Assembly (NCBI GenBank): GCA_035610835.1
Contig: CM069457.1
Coordinates: 21,136,658 to 21,200,657 of the forward strand
Length of the DNA: 64,000 nt
Direction: 5' to 3'
Source of the DNA: Ophiura sarsii
Lineage: Eukaryota > Echinodermata > Ophiuroidea > Amphilepidida > Ophiuridae
This document shows, piece after piece, positions 12,370-22,414 of the stretch. The notes beneath the pieces were generated by a model, which saw only the letters and a list, made by a program, of their open reading frames with translations, was not told the origin of the DNA and did not search any database. Position numbers and translations under genes: made by a program. Position 1 is the stretch's first letter. Every line of letters starts with the position of its first letter.

Positions 12370-12460
12370 GTGATTCTATATATATATATAGATAATTTTC
12401 ATTTGTGTTATTCTTCTATTATTATTCTACCACTTGTTATGATAATAATAATTTGTCACA
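12370..12460. repeat. AT-rich low-complexity intronic DNA
   Basis: There is a (TA)n run at about 12379-12391, then TTATTATTATTC-type sequence. The rest of 11970-12575 shows no gene or clear element. Confidence 0.5.
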
Positions 12461-12575
12461 TTTCTTCTTTAAAATGACTAGTTTGTCAAAGTAATTCACG
12501 CTACAATACAACCTTTCAGGTCATTCCCAGGTCATTAAACAATTGAATGTAGGCCTATGTGTGAACAGTACATAC

Positions 12576-12657
12576 TTCCTTCTTCAGTCGTAGCTTCTAT
12601 TGTACTCCAACCACCGTGAACAGCTGCATGAAGCCTAGTCAGTCCATTAACTCTCAC
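12576..12657 (-). CDS. FN3-repeat protein, exon 5 (end of FN3 domain 3)
   Basis: The exon follows the acceptor ttttgtatag and encodes VRVNGLTRLHAAVHGGWSTI followed by EATTEEG, ending at the donor GGAA|gtatgt. It joins exon 4 in phase 0, producing TTYMIQ-VRVNG, the F strand of an FN3 domain, and then the G strand ST-IEATTEE. Its length of 82 nt leaves phase 1, which matches the start of exon 6 (an Arg codon across the join). No alternative reading frame is needed. The clean joining of exons 4, 5 and 6 is good evidence that this is a real, constrained gene. Confidence 0.88.
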
Positions 12658-12809
12658 CTATACAAAAATAACAATACAGTTTGTATCGTAAAAAAAATGC
12701 TTAATGTCGCGTTCAATTATATTTTCAATTAGTATCCTATTTATATCTATAATTTACACAACAGTCACCAACAATCCTTCTATGTAAGAGTGCTCTACTT
12801 ATACAAGTA

Positions 12810-13393
12810 CAGGGTGTCCCAAAGAAATCGATACCTTTTTAGAGACTGTTTACAATAATTTGCAGTCCCCAACTGAAAACATTATTTGGATAGAGAAACC
12901 ATGTAGGGTTATTTTGATATCTAAACTTGACCCCTTTTCTGACTCTGAGCCTCCTTAATATTAAAACACACGCTAGAAGGTTTTGTCACATTATTCACCA
13001 TACAACTGAACTGTTCAACTTGAACATGTTGAAGGACGAAAGGTGTGCGTAGCTGTAAACACGTGCTACATGTTTTACAAATTCCATTGATGTGGATTTT
13101 TAAAATATATGTTTCACTCTTACTATATTGTTCATAACATTAATTATGTTCATAATAAGGATTATTTCAATCTGGAAAAAAATCTGTTTTCATTTCACTA
13201 ACCTCTCATCACTTTATTAACCTCATTATACTACGCGCTTGTATGAAATTGCAGCTTTACAGTTCGGAAACTTTCTTCGGTAGTTTGGCAACACATTTAG
13301 CTGTTATTTTAAGTTTGGTATCAAAATAAGGTGTATTTATAAATAATACAAATATATATTTTAAAAAGGTATCGAAACTTATGGGACACATTG
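12810..13393. mobile_element. Mariner-type MITE (TA target, CAGGGTGTCCCA ends)
   Basis: The left end CAGGGTGTCCCAAAGAAATC follows TA at 12808. The right end, on the other strand, reads CAATGTGTCCCATAAGTTTC and is followed by TA. Both arms continue with CGATACCTTTTTA. TA duplication and a GGGTGTCCCA start are typical of Tc1/mariner non-autonomous elements. No DDD/E transposase frame is visible in its 584 bp. Confidence 0.75.
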
Positions 13394-13613
13394 TATAAGA
13401 AGCTACGTTATAATAGAGATGCAACTTTATTCCGACAAACTTGTTTCGAGGATGTGTATGACACCTGATACAGTCATTCAGGTGCACAAATTAAAAAGTT
13501 CTGAATCAATTGCTTCGTCTGTTAAAGTTGGGTAATATTAGCTTCTGTGCAATTTGAAATTTAAAAAGTTGCTGATATTTATAGTTATTTCACGAATTCT
13601 CCGTGATTATGGC

Positions 13614-13617
13614 CACC

Positions 13618-13655
<38 letters not shown>

Positions 13656-13690
13656 AATAATAATAATAATAACACTAATAATAACACTAA
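13614..13690 (+). repeat. (ATA)n / (AAT)n microsatellite
   Basis: This is a run of about 25 AAT triplets broken by three ACT triplets. The Asn-rich open frame across it is a by-product and not a gene. Confidence 0.9.
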
Positions 13691-13819
13691 TTACAAGAGA
13701 GAACTCAAAGAGAACGAATACTCCACAGTCGAACAAACCTAGTGATTGATATTATGATCAAATACAAGCAATCAAACAAAAAGCGGGCTATTTGATTATG
13801 AACAGGTAACATGTGGTCT

Positions 13820-14048
13820 TTTTTTCCCGCGTAGTGTATTGAAAATGTGACTTTTGAAAAGTGAGTAATTGTCTTCAAATGGTGCTAATCATGATTTATC
13901 TTTGTTGTTAGGTGGCAACTTTGGTATCAAATTGTGCCGGAAAGATTCATCCAAATGTATATCTAGTCTGTTTGGTCAAAAAAATAATCAGAAGTTTCTC
14001 TAAAGGACCTAAACAAAGTGGATTTTCTTTTGTCGAGCACTTTAATAG
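13820..14048 (-). mobile_element. Half copy of the hAT-like element found at 37757-38381
   Basis: GCGTAGTGTATTGAAAATGTG through GAGCACTTT matches the right half of the 37757-38381 element at roughly 85% by eye. The left half is absent, so this is a truncated or solo end. Confidence 0.7.
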
Positions 14049-14096
14049 TCGCCCGCGCAGAAACAAAAACAATATACTCCTGTATTAACAGTTGTA

Positions 14097-14178
14097 TACG
14101 TTATTATTACTATTATCATTATTATACTCCACTTTTAAAATAGTGGAGTATAATAATGATAATAGTAATAATAACGTA
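14097..14178. repeat. Near-perfect palindrome, 37 bp arms
   Basis: The left arm 14097-14133 and right arm 14142-14178 are exact reverse complements around an 8 bp TTTTAAAA-type loop. The arms begin TACGTTATTATTACTATTAT and end next to the loop with TATACTCCACT. Perfection over 37 bp points to a recent origin or active maintenance. Confidence 0.9.
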
Positions 14179-14379
14179 TTTATTTAGCGCCCACAACGTG
14201 AGTCCGTGGGCTTTACAAGCAAAAGACATGAAATACACGAAAAAGAAAACTATAATTATCAATTTAGTCATGCAACAGTAACAGTCAGATGTCTTAACTG
14301 TGTAAACCCCTTTGGCATAGTGGAAAGGAGTCACCTTACAAAACTTGCTTATCATTCAGTCGATTTCTACCATTTTCTA

Positions 14380-14945
14380 TTGGTGAGGCATATCTTGCGA
14401 ATGATGTTTGGCAGTCAAGCATATCTTGCGAGTGATACTTTATAATCAGGCATATCGTGCGAGTGGTGTTTGGCGGTCAGGCATATCCTGTAAGTGATGG
14501 GCAAGCATGTCTTGCAAGTGTTGTTTGGCAGTCGAGCATATCTTGCGAGTGATATTTGGCGATCAGGCATATCTTGCGAGTGTTATTTGGCGGTCAGTCA
14601 TATCTTCCGAGTGATGTTTGGCAGTCATGTATATCTTACGAGTGCTATTTGAAGGCCAGACATATCTTGCGAGTGATGTTTGGAGGCAGTCAAGCATATC
14701 TTACGGCAAGCATAGTTTGCGAGTGATGTTTGGCGGTCAGGCATATCTTGCGAGCAATATTTGGGGGACAAGCAATGCGGGTGATGTTTGTCATTCAAGC
14801 TCATCTTGCGAGTGATTTATGGCGGTCAGGCATGTATTGCGAGTGATGTTTAGCGGTTAGGCATATCTTGCGAGTGATGTTTGGCGGTCAGACATATCTT
14901 GCAAGTGATGTTTAACGGTGAATACGGATGTCAGACATATCTTGG
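14380..14945 (+). repeat. Degenerate ~31 bp minisatellite in intron
   Basis: The core CATATCTTGCGAGTGATGTT, followed by TGGCGGTCAGG, repeats about 17 times with many substitutions and small indels. Open frames across it simply translate the repeat. Confidence 0.9.
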
Positions 14946-15081
14946 ATACATTTTGAGGGGGGAATCAGCCGCAATGGTGTATATTGCGAATTTTGAATTT
15001 TATGAGACGAATAATATATCATCCAAAAACCAATAAATTACCTGTTGACATCCAAAATCATATAAAAATTGTCTATAATAC

Positions 15082-15332
15082 CTGTATCATGTAAGTCGTG
15101 TGATTCGTCAGATTTTGTAGTTCATATCGGTGACCAATTTCTACACCCACGTGTTCGGATACGGTTATTGATTCTGCTTCACTACCGTTCTTATCGGTTG
15201 GATAATACAGGATGATGTAGCCAGTTATATTCACACCATTACACGCGTCTGAGGTAGCCGGGGATTCCCATGTCACAGTAATAGATTTGAGATCGGCATT
15301 CACTTTATTCAAGTTTAACGGTTCACAGAGTC
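15082..15332 (-). CDS. FN3-repeat protein, exon 4 (first part of FN3 domain 3)
   Basis: The acceptor aaatgcag precedes GA CTC TGT; the donor is TACAG|gtatta. The exon encodes LCEPLNLNKVNADLKSITVT, then WESPATSDACNGVNITGYII and LYYPTD, and ends in LTNHTTYMIQ. It shows all the FN3 landmarks: a P near the start, S-I-T-V-T-W (B strand), G-Y-I-I-L-Y-Y (C strand) and L-x-x-x-T-x-Y-x-I-Q (E-F). Two Cys residues and several N-x-S/T sites fit an extracellular glycoprotein. At 251 nt it starts in phase 1 and ends in phase 0; the G strand lies in exon 5. It joins exon 3 to give TTDAGLCEP. Confidence 0.92.
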
Positions 15333-16557
15333 CTGCATTTGTATACAATGAAAACATGTATAAATTGAATACAGACAGAGTCATTAAAAATATACAATAA
15401 AGTGAACGTGTCTGGTAAAGGGAAATATATTTTCTGAAATTAAATGAATTAAAAAAGGTTCAAGCTCAGGCTCAAGAGGAATTGGGCTGGTGCAATGATT
15501 TGGGTGCTAAGAAAAAATATAAGACACTTTTATTGAACGTTTTTGCTTTCAAAACATCGAATGGGGCATTGAGAGACGTACATTTAAGCAAATAAACCGT
15601 CACATGTAAATAAACCCGGATGGCATTATACTAAATATCTTGAATTTACTAATGTTACTATACAATGTATAATGAAATGGCAATCATGTTTATTGACCCA
15701 AATTAGTCGGTTATTCCCTCCTTGATCCCAGACCTTCCCTCACCCTCAAATTGAAGACCATAGTTCATGTAGTTACACCACTGACCGTTTGAGGGGCAAG
15801 ATGTGTCAGGGCTACACAATGGATTTGAATGGGAATCAGCCCAAGGGCTCCTATTAACAATGACTTGATTTCAGATTTGGTCACTGAAGTTAACCAAAAA
15901 GTAATGAAAGTTTAATCTGATACATAAATATTGACAACATGAACAAAAAAGCTATATTTATACTTTTAAAAAGTAACAACCATCGCATTTAATTGTTCTA
16001 TTTCCATAGAAGACAATATTTTTTTCTCTATTTCAACCCTCACCCATCAGCCGTCCACCGCCAAATGAGCTAACAAGTGAATTTTATGATATTATGTAAA
16101 ACATATTATCTAAATGTGTGTCAAATGGTGGCGTATTGGTTCACGAATGCATTGTTTCTGCTAGCATATAGACTGTTTTCTAAATATAATTGCCCATGAA
16201 AAAGGAGAACTCTAGGGTAAAGAACAAACTCAAGAAAATACTTTTTACCAATGTCACCTAAAACCGAGTGAAATCAGAATTTAAATATATTTAAAAAGTA
16301 AAGAAAACCTACTTTGATGGTGTTCACACCAAATTACTCAAGTCGACTGATCCATACGATCAACAATTCTTGTAACTCAGCGAAAAAAATAATAGTTTTC
16401 CCGATTTATTATTTCAACAATTTAAAGATTTAAGCTGTGACAGTGTTGACCACAACAAGTCTTTTTTGGATCCTCGCAAAATTGATCACTCTTCCCTACA
16501 GTAGGTCTGAATTTCAAATGGGGTTACCTGCTCTTTGAAATGGTCATGTGTTCCATA

Positions 16558-16580
16558 GGGGGGGGGGGGGGGGGGGGGGG
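16558..16580 (+). repeat. Poly-G tract (23 G) near exon 3
   Basis: An uninterrupted G run ends 35 bp downstream of the exon 3 donor as the gene is read (minus strand, so a C run in the pre-mRNA). It may form a quadruplex on the non-template strand. Confidence 0.9.
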
Positions 16581-16615
16581 TGGTATGGACTTTTAAACTT
16601 GTATGGCCCCATTAC

Positions 16616-16951
16616 CTGCATCGGTGGTATCCAGCGTTCGGGCTGGAAACATTTCCGAAAAGTTACCCAAAACATTCGATTCATTCCCGATACTCGCCAC
16701 TGACCGAATCTGAAACGTATATTCTGTCGCTGGTGATAGATCATCAAAATATGTATCCACTTTCATGACAGTCTGATATCCTCTTCTTGAAGCACACAGT
16801 TGTGGATCAGGACATATCAGCAGTATATCGTATTGGATAATGAGTGCCCGGCGCTGCCCACACGGAATGTTATCCCAAGTAAAACCCAGACTCGTGTTAG
16901 TCTTGTACGGATTTTTGATGTTTGCTGGAATACCGATTTCAGATGCCTCGG
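16616..16951 (-). CDS. FN3-repeat protein, exon 3 (FN3 domain 2)
   Basis: The acceptor taccgtag and donor GCAG|gtaatg delimit a 336 nt exon, phase 1 at both ends, carrying one complete FN3-like domain of 112 residues. It opens EASEIGIPANIKNPYKTNTS, then LGFTWDNIPCG (B strand with Trp) and ALIIQYDILLICPDP (C strand). Next come VDTYFDDLSPATEYTFQIRS (E-F) and a tail ARTLDTTDAG. Symmetrical 1-1 phase is the classic arrangement for shuffled extracellular modules. Two Cys pairs (PCG and ICPDPQLC) are unusual for a plain FN3 domain and may form an extra disulphide. It joins exons 2 and 4 in frame. Confidence 0.9.
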
Positions 16952-16959
16952 CTACGGTA

Positions 16960-17850
16960 AATTAAATCAGACAATGAATAAGAATTGAATATATAAGGTT
17001 TTGAAAGGTTTTTGATAATGTTCTGCCAATGAATTGTATGTACAAATCCAACATCAGTTCGTCTTTTTAGCGTATAAACCGTCATCACCAGCGGCCCTTA
17101 AAACTGGAAACAAATCCTCATGTTCCGGAACTACCAAATCATACAATTGAGTTGACTCAATAAAATCCGGTCAATTTGTAAGAAAATAATAACGATTTTG
17201 GAACATTGCTTTGGAATTCCTTTCAATTCCTAAATCGAAGTTACAAAACGTTTTCCAGTTCCATAAATGTGAGTGTCACTTAGTCTAATGACGGTTTTGG
17301 TTCTACAGGGCGTTTCAAAAAAGTGCCCTGTGTGAAACATGTTAGTTGGCTTTTATTGCCATGAAAAGAGTAATAATCATGTTCAGCGATCTTTAATGTG
17401 TCTTAAGAATTTGTTCATATGAAGAGAACTCTTATAATTGCAATCATCATTTGAACATTATCAATAAAATCAATAATAATCTACCTACTAGGCCTACATG
17501 TTGATAGTTCAATTGGAACAGAAAAAACATATTTTCGCCCATATTATCCATGACAAACCAGAGAATATTTGAGAATTATATTTACATAATACATTGATGT
17601 ACCTAGACTATAAATAATTATTGGCATTTTAAATTCAAATTTGTCAGTTGAAAAACGAATTTCTGTTCAAAGGTGGCCAAAGTGTGATTCGCACTCTTGT
17701 TTCTGAACTGATCATATCTCGGGAGTTATGGAGTGAAATGTAATCGGATGACAGGAACATTGTTTTGACACGCTATATACAAATTAGCTTCCTATGCTAG
17801 TCAACGTTACCAATACATTACAATTGATTGTTTGTCCTAAATGCAGTATT
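16960..17850. other. Intron 2: no element assigned
   Basis: AT-rich intronic DNA. ACAGGGCGTTTCAAAAAAGT at about 17307 looks like a lone mariner-type end, but no partner was found. No further exon is seen. Confidence 0.4.
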
Positions 17851-17853
17851 TAC

Positions 17854-18216
17854 CTTCGGTTGTGTTGCCATAGATGGTTATAACATCAACTGGACTGTTA
17901 ATGTTATCTTTCAGTAACGTTAAATATATGGCATATTGAGAATACGGCGTCAAACTTTTTATTTCATAAGGTTGACGAGAACCATCGCTTAAATGTTCTA
18001 GAGAACCATCGCTTAAATGATCTAGTATCACCTCTGGTTCCACTTGTTTGCAATGGTCTAGAATAATAAGACGATGCTCGATCTTCAATTTATTAGCTAG
18101 GGGTTTTCCATCACACGTAGACTCAGATGCTAAGTTCCGATTCCAAGTTATTGAGATCGTTATTGATGGTGTTAATGTAGGCACCACTTGCATGTCCGTA
18201 AAACAGTACTCTTGAG
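17854..18216 (-). CDS. FN3-repeat protein, exon 2 (FN3-like domain 1)
   Basis: The exon is 363 nt, phase 1 at both ends, between acceptor aattcgcag and donor CCGAAG|gtaaat. It encodes AQEYCFTDMQVVPTLTPSIT, ISITWNRNLASES (B strand and Trp), KIEHRLIILDHC (C strand), IKSLTPYSQYAIYLTLLKDN (E-F) and VDVITIYGNTTEA. This is one divergent FN3 domain next to the signal peptide. A 21 bp in-frame tandem duplication gives two consecutive HLSDGS blocks (near residues 69-82 of the exon) in the C'-E region, lengthening a loop. Cys pairs and an N-T-T glycosylation site fit an extracellular location. Confidence 0.9.
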
Positions 18217-18303
18217 CTGCGAATTTCAAAAAACAAATGTAAAAGTGATAGCCAAATCAACCCTTTTATTCATTTTTCCCCAAGTATGTTATGGAGTATA
18301 TTT

Positions 18304-18932
18304 GTGACCTGGCACCACAAAATGAGAGTAAAGTAGAAAAAAAATAAATGATTTTTTTCACATTTTCGGGAAGTAGATGTCCTCAGGTTTAATAGGCTAT
18401 TCCAAAGTAAAATTATGATAAATTGAAGTTAATCACCGCTGAATATTGAATTGGAGAAAAAGGCCTTCAAAGTCAGTGAAGCTTATCGTGACTTGGCTCT
18501 CCAAAATATTCTGTCAAAACTTAATCGAAATATTGTTTATGCCAAACACCTCTTATTGAACGACCTGTCATTTGTTCACTTTTACAGGGTTCAAACTACT
18601 ATTAATAGCTTTGGAAAGCCCTCACATTTAAGACCATACCAAATTTGTCATAAGGGATACTATTTTAAATCCGTGGAAATGACAATGTAAACAAGGTAAT
18701 TTCAAGACATTTGGAGACATTTTTCCTCTCTTTGCGTTAATGCCCTCTATAAAAATTACTTTAAAAACATATTAAGACCCAAAACATTTTCTTAATGTGA
18801 TACATAAATAGTGTATCTTTCCGAATATGAAAATATCTCATTTTCGACTCCCTTGTCAAATCGAATATTTTAGGCCATAACTCAAAATCAACCTAAGCGA
18901 CTTTACGCTCATTTTGTCTCATGCCAGGTCAC
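18304..18932. mobile_element. MITE with GTGACCTGGCA ends and ATTT TSD, in intron 1
   Basis: The left end is GTGACCTGGCACCACAAAAT, and the right end on the other strand reads GTGACCTGGCATGAGACAAA. Both continue to ATGAG-GTAAAGT. ATTT flanks both sides (18300-18303 and 18933-18936). The 629 bp interior is AT-rich with no transposase. The superfamily is uncertain. Confidence 0.8.
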
Positions 18933-19089
18933 ATTTAAAGAAATATATTATTATAAAAGATTATACTTAAAGATTGTCCAGGAAAAAGGTTTACATAATA
19001 ATTGCCAGTGTTTCTTGTAAGTGTGAGATAGAAAGATTAACATAAACCAATAGTAATTTCTTGTTAGTTTGGAATGAACTATATACCGA

Positions 19090-19160
19090 TTACGCTTTAC
19101 TACTACGTCACAGGTTCAACTCCCAGCTCGGTCCGGTCCGGGTCTCAGTCGATAGGTTTG
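19090..19160 (+). other. tRNA-like B-box fragment
   Basis: AGGTTCAACTCCCAGCT resembles a Pol III B box with an adjoining GTCCGGTCCGGGTC stretch. No A box or SINE body is defined, so this is a weak call. The rest of 18940-19680 shows no gene. Confidence 0.25.
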
Positions 19161-19682
19161 AACATCAAACAAAAGTCATCGGTAGATGCTTCATGATATC
19201 GACCTATTGAGATTCTGTGTGCGAATCTGGATTACATCAGTAGACAGGGTAGTAATTTGTTGCCATCGGTTTTATTAATGTGTATGGTATGAATCAGTCA
19301 TGCATACCTAGACACTCGATATTTTGTTTCCTGGGCAATTCGTTAATCTTGTGTTTGTTGGATTTGTTTACAATATCCTCCATCGAATAAAACATAATTT
19401 AGTGACCATTTTGGTTTATCTTTAATGCTACGTATCGATAGAATGCCCAATATATCAAATGCGACAATCACTTTGATTATAACTGTTTGTTTCTCTTTGA
19501 CAACAATGATGCCAATTTTTTGGCCAGCGCAGGGGAGGGGAGGGGGTGGACAGAGCAGAGGGCATTCCCACTCCTGTCAGAAGGAGTGCACCCATCCCCT
19601 GATACAGGAAATGGCAAATCATGTTTAATTACAATTATTTGGTTATGCCCCACCCCCAGATCACAGAAGTATGTCCCCCTCT

Positions 19683-19726
19683 TTACAGTCCCCTCCCCCC
19701 CCCCCCCCACACCCCCCCCCCCCCCC
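19683..19726 (+). repeat. C-rich low-complexity tract
   Basis: Two long C runs are separated by ACA, after pyrimidine-rich CCCCACCCCC sequence. Polyproline and polyglycine open frames across it are artefacts. Confidence 0.9.
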
Positions 19727-19740
19727 TTGTAACTGAAGAC

Positions 19741-20224
19741 CCTTACAAACTGCTCACAAAAAGTATCGAAACACTTAGAAATGATCCAATATATAACGGC
19801 TCGAAAAGGTATGCATTTATCGAAGCATGTAACTAAGTGCATAATTTTGTTCTGCGTATTTTGACACCTCGATCGTTGAGATACGATGTTGCGGAGCGAA
19901 GTTATTGTCATTTCAATGATCGTGGGTCCAGTTTCAAAAGTGACACTCATCCCTATTAAAAATCACGAATCTGATCATTCTAAACAGTAATGCAAACCTC
20001 TTTCTATAGGATGATTGTCACTTTTGAAACTGGACCCACGACCATTGAAATGACAATAACTCCGCTCCGCAACATCGTATCTCATCGATGGAGGTTTCAA
20101 AATACGCAAAACAAGATTATGCACTTGGTTATTTGCTTCGATTAATGCATACCCTTTCGAGCCGTTATATATTGGATCATTTCTAAGTGTTTCGATACTT
20201 TTTGTGAGCAGTTTAGTTACGCCA
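19741..20224. mobile_element. Long foldback element, ~215 bp arms
   Basis: The left arm 19745-19954 and right arm 20006-20216 are inverted copies with a ~50 bp spacer. The outer ends share AAACTGCTCACAAAAAGTAT, and next to the loop both carry CACTTTTGAAACTGGACCCA. Arm identity is about 90% by eye. It lies in intron 1, less than 100 bp upstream of the signal-peptide exon in genome coordinates. Non-autonomous; no transposase. Confidence 0.85.
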
Positions 20225-20285
20225 CTACATTTTGGAATAGCACCATACCCTCTCCAATATTAAACAAGAACCATACAATTCTTAC

Positions 20286-20349
20286 CTTTACATGATGGCA
20301 AAACTAAAAACACATTAGCTATAAGGAAGTATATTTCCAACATGGCCAT
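20286..20349 (-). CDS. FN3-repeat protein, exon 1: start codon and signal peptide
   Basis: Read on the minus strand, ATG at 20349 sits in a good context (gaggaccATGG). It opens MAMLEIYFLIANVFLVLPSC, a short N-region followed by about 15 hydrophobic residues ending at a small/Cys site, as expected of a cleaved signal peptide. After 64 nt the donor AAAG|gtaaga leaves phase 1 and joins exon 2 to give SCKAQEYC. With the FN3 exons downstream this defines a secreted or type I membrane protein with at least four FN3 domains. Comparable architectures occur in receptor-type tyrosine phosphatases and other adhesion receptors, but nothing here identifies the cytoplasmic part. The promoter should lie just right of 20350; no TATA box is obvious. 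Confidence 0.85.
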
Positions 20350-20516
20350 GGTCCTCACGATGTGTTGTCGGATTTCAAGTCAAAACTAGAATTAAAATAG
20401 TTCAATTTTATTATACTAAATTCTAAATAAAGGATACAGTTGACTGAATACCAAATAAAGCTAATGCGCGTGCGGGACACACACACGGGGAAAACCCAAA
20501 ACAAATTTTAGCACTA

Positions 20517-21083
20517 TACAGTCATCACAATAAGTAACTGACCAGGTAATAAATATGCTCTCAACTCCAAAACTATAACTCCTACGTAAAAATAGTATAC
20601 AATAAAGTTGTAAGGATATTTCTTGTCTTTAATTTGGGATATTACACGTGAAGATTGAATGAATATTTACTCAGTTATGTGCTCTAAACCAAAACAAAGT
20701 CCGTCTTTCATTTTAACATTTCGTTCTTCTACACGCAGCCTCGGACTCGCAACAGGCAGATTATTGGTAGCGACAACTCACTGGTCGATAGTAAGACGGG
20801 ATTGGGGATGCATCAGTTGATCAATGCAACCCATACACATTATACCTGTCACACTGTCCTGCGTGTTCAAATCCCAAGTGTTAAAATGTAAACGGCACTT
20901 TGTTCTATCCTTTTCAATGTCGCGTTCTTAATTATTAACCGATCTTAATGAATAACGTATCAAGTTAAAGAAGAGAAATCTTTTTACAACTTTATTATTT
21001 AATATTTTTATGTAGGAGCTATAGTTTCGGAGTTAATAGTATATTTATTACCTGGTCAGTTACTTGTTTTGAGGACTGTATAT
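20517..21083. mobile_element. TIR element (~105 bp TIRs) with tRNA-like core
   Basis: Left TIR 20517-20625 and right TIR 20968-21083 are inverted copies sharing AAGTAACTGACCAGGTAATA and then ACTCC-AAACTATA-CTCCTAC. The core contains GCGTGTTCAAATCCCAAGTG, a B-box-like sequence, at 20862. No transposase is present. It sits just upstream of the FN3 gene start. Confidence 0.75.
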
Positions 21084-21179
21084 ACCAAACACTAAAGGAA
21101 TACCGTTCTATTCATTAAACCTTTTTATCAGCGTTTTCGTTTATCGACTTTTTAATGGTACGTCTATCGATAAATATTA

Positions 21180-21429
21180 GAGCAAATCAAAGAGATCTGT
21201 TTTAAAGCAAATCAAAGAGATCTGTTTTAGAGCAAATCGAAGAGATCTGTTTTAGAGCAAATCAAAGAGATCTGTTTTAGAGCAAATCAAAGCGATCTGT
21301 TTTAGAGCAAATCAAAGAGATCTGTTTTAGAGCAAATCAAAGAGATCTGTTTTAGAGCAAATCAAAGAGATCTATTTTAGAGCAAATCAAAGAGATCTGT
21401 TTTAGAGCAAATCAAAGAGATCTGTTTGT
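21180..21429 (+). repeat. 25 bp minisatellite, 10 copies
   Basis: GAGCAAATCAAAGAGATCTG, followed by TTTTA, is repeated ten times from 21180 with only five substitutions in all. Every unit holds the palindrome AGATCT except the fifth, which reads CGATCT. The array passes into (GTTT)n at its right end. Confidence 0.97.
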
Positions 21430-22258
21430 TTGTTTGTTTTTATGTATCTTATTACCGATTTTTAGTAATTGTTTACCAACGACACAACCGACTAGGAATA
21501 CCTTTAATATGACCAATCTGAAAACTTTAGTCGTCACCCTGGTAAATTAACATGACCTATCTTTCCAGATTTACATATACATGTATGCTTCAGCTTAAAA
21601 TTTAAAATATTGCTTAATGAAGTTGACCCGGTGGTCTAATGTGCTGAAGAATACGGACCCCCTTTTACAGAGCCGGGAAAATATTGTGCCAAATAAAACC
21701 TTTTTACCCATGTACAATATTGTTATTACAAGATGCTCTACTTAGAAAATTCCAATTTAGGGAGTCAATTTGGAAGATGATAAATGTATACAGTATAACA
21801 GTTTGCATTTCCGACCTATGGTCATATGGAAAACTTATAATATATTGATTTTGATTAAGAAAAGTTGAATTTAACAGGATCAAACAAACTATTGCACTAT
21901 ATTCATCTGAGTTAATAGCACATCCATGACGTCAGTGGCGCTGTCTTTCATGATAATTAAAAATCAAAATTGTTTACATTTAAGGGGGGACTTAAGGAAG
22001 TCACTTTTTTATTTTGTGAGTGCTGTAATTATTGAACTATTATAATAACCAAATGCATATAAAAGTATACATTTTTGGAAAGGAAAAAGGTCAGAGCATC
22101 CAAATTCTGAATCAATTTGTGATCAAAATGTGGTTTTTTTTGAGAAAATCACAAAAAATCACCTTTTTTTACCCAGAAAAGGTCAACAAAGCTAACAAAA
22201 ATAATTTTGAGTAAAAAATTCCCAAATTGCTAGGTTATTATGTAAAGACAATAATTTA
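21430..22258. other. AT-rich intergenic DNA without a recognised gene
   Basis: No domain, element end or repeat is evident. GTCACTTTTT near 22001 recurs in the hairpin element at 22259-22408, so part of this block may belong to the same repeat family. Confidence 0.4.
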
Positions 22259-22408
22259 GGGACGATTTTTGTTTTAAAACCGTATTTAATATTTTTTTTG
22301 AAACAATGACAAAAAAGGGGGAAAAGTGAAGAAAAAAGTCACTTTTTGGTGTTTTTTTGTCAAAATTTCAAAAAATATTAAACTAGGTTTTAAAAAAAAT
22401 CGTCCCCA
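22259..22408. mobile_element. 150 bp hairpin MITE
   Basis: Arms at 22259-22317 and 22353-22408 are imperfect inverted copies with ends GGGACGATTTTT / AAAAATCGTCCC and shared TTTAATATTTTTT-TTTTGAAA. The presumed splice acceptor of the recombinase exon (cccaacttag) follows immediately. Confidence 0.75.
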
Positions 22409-22414
22409 ACTTAG

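Noticed and set aside
14206..14815. Several 60-80 codon frames
   Set aside because: They translate the palindrome and the 31 bp minisatellite.
19477..19950. 157-codon Gly-rich minus frame
   Set aside because: It is the poly-C tract plus foldback arm in translation.
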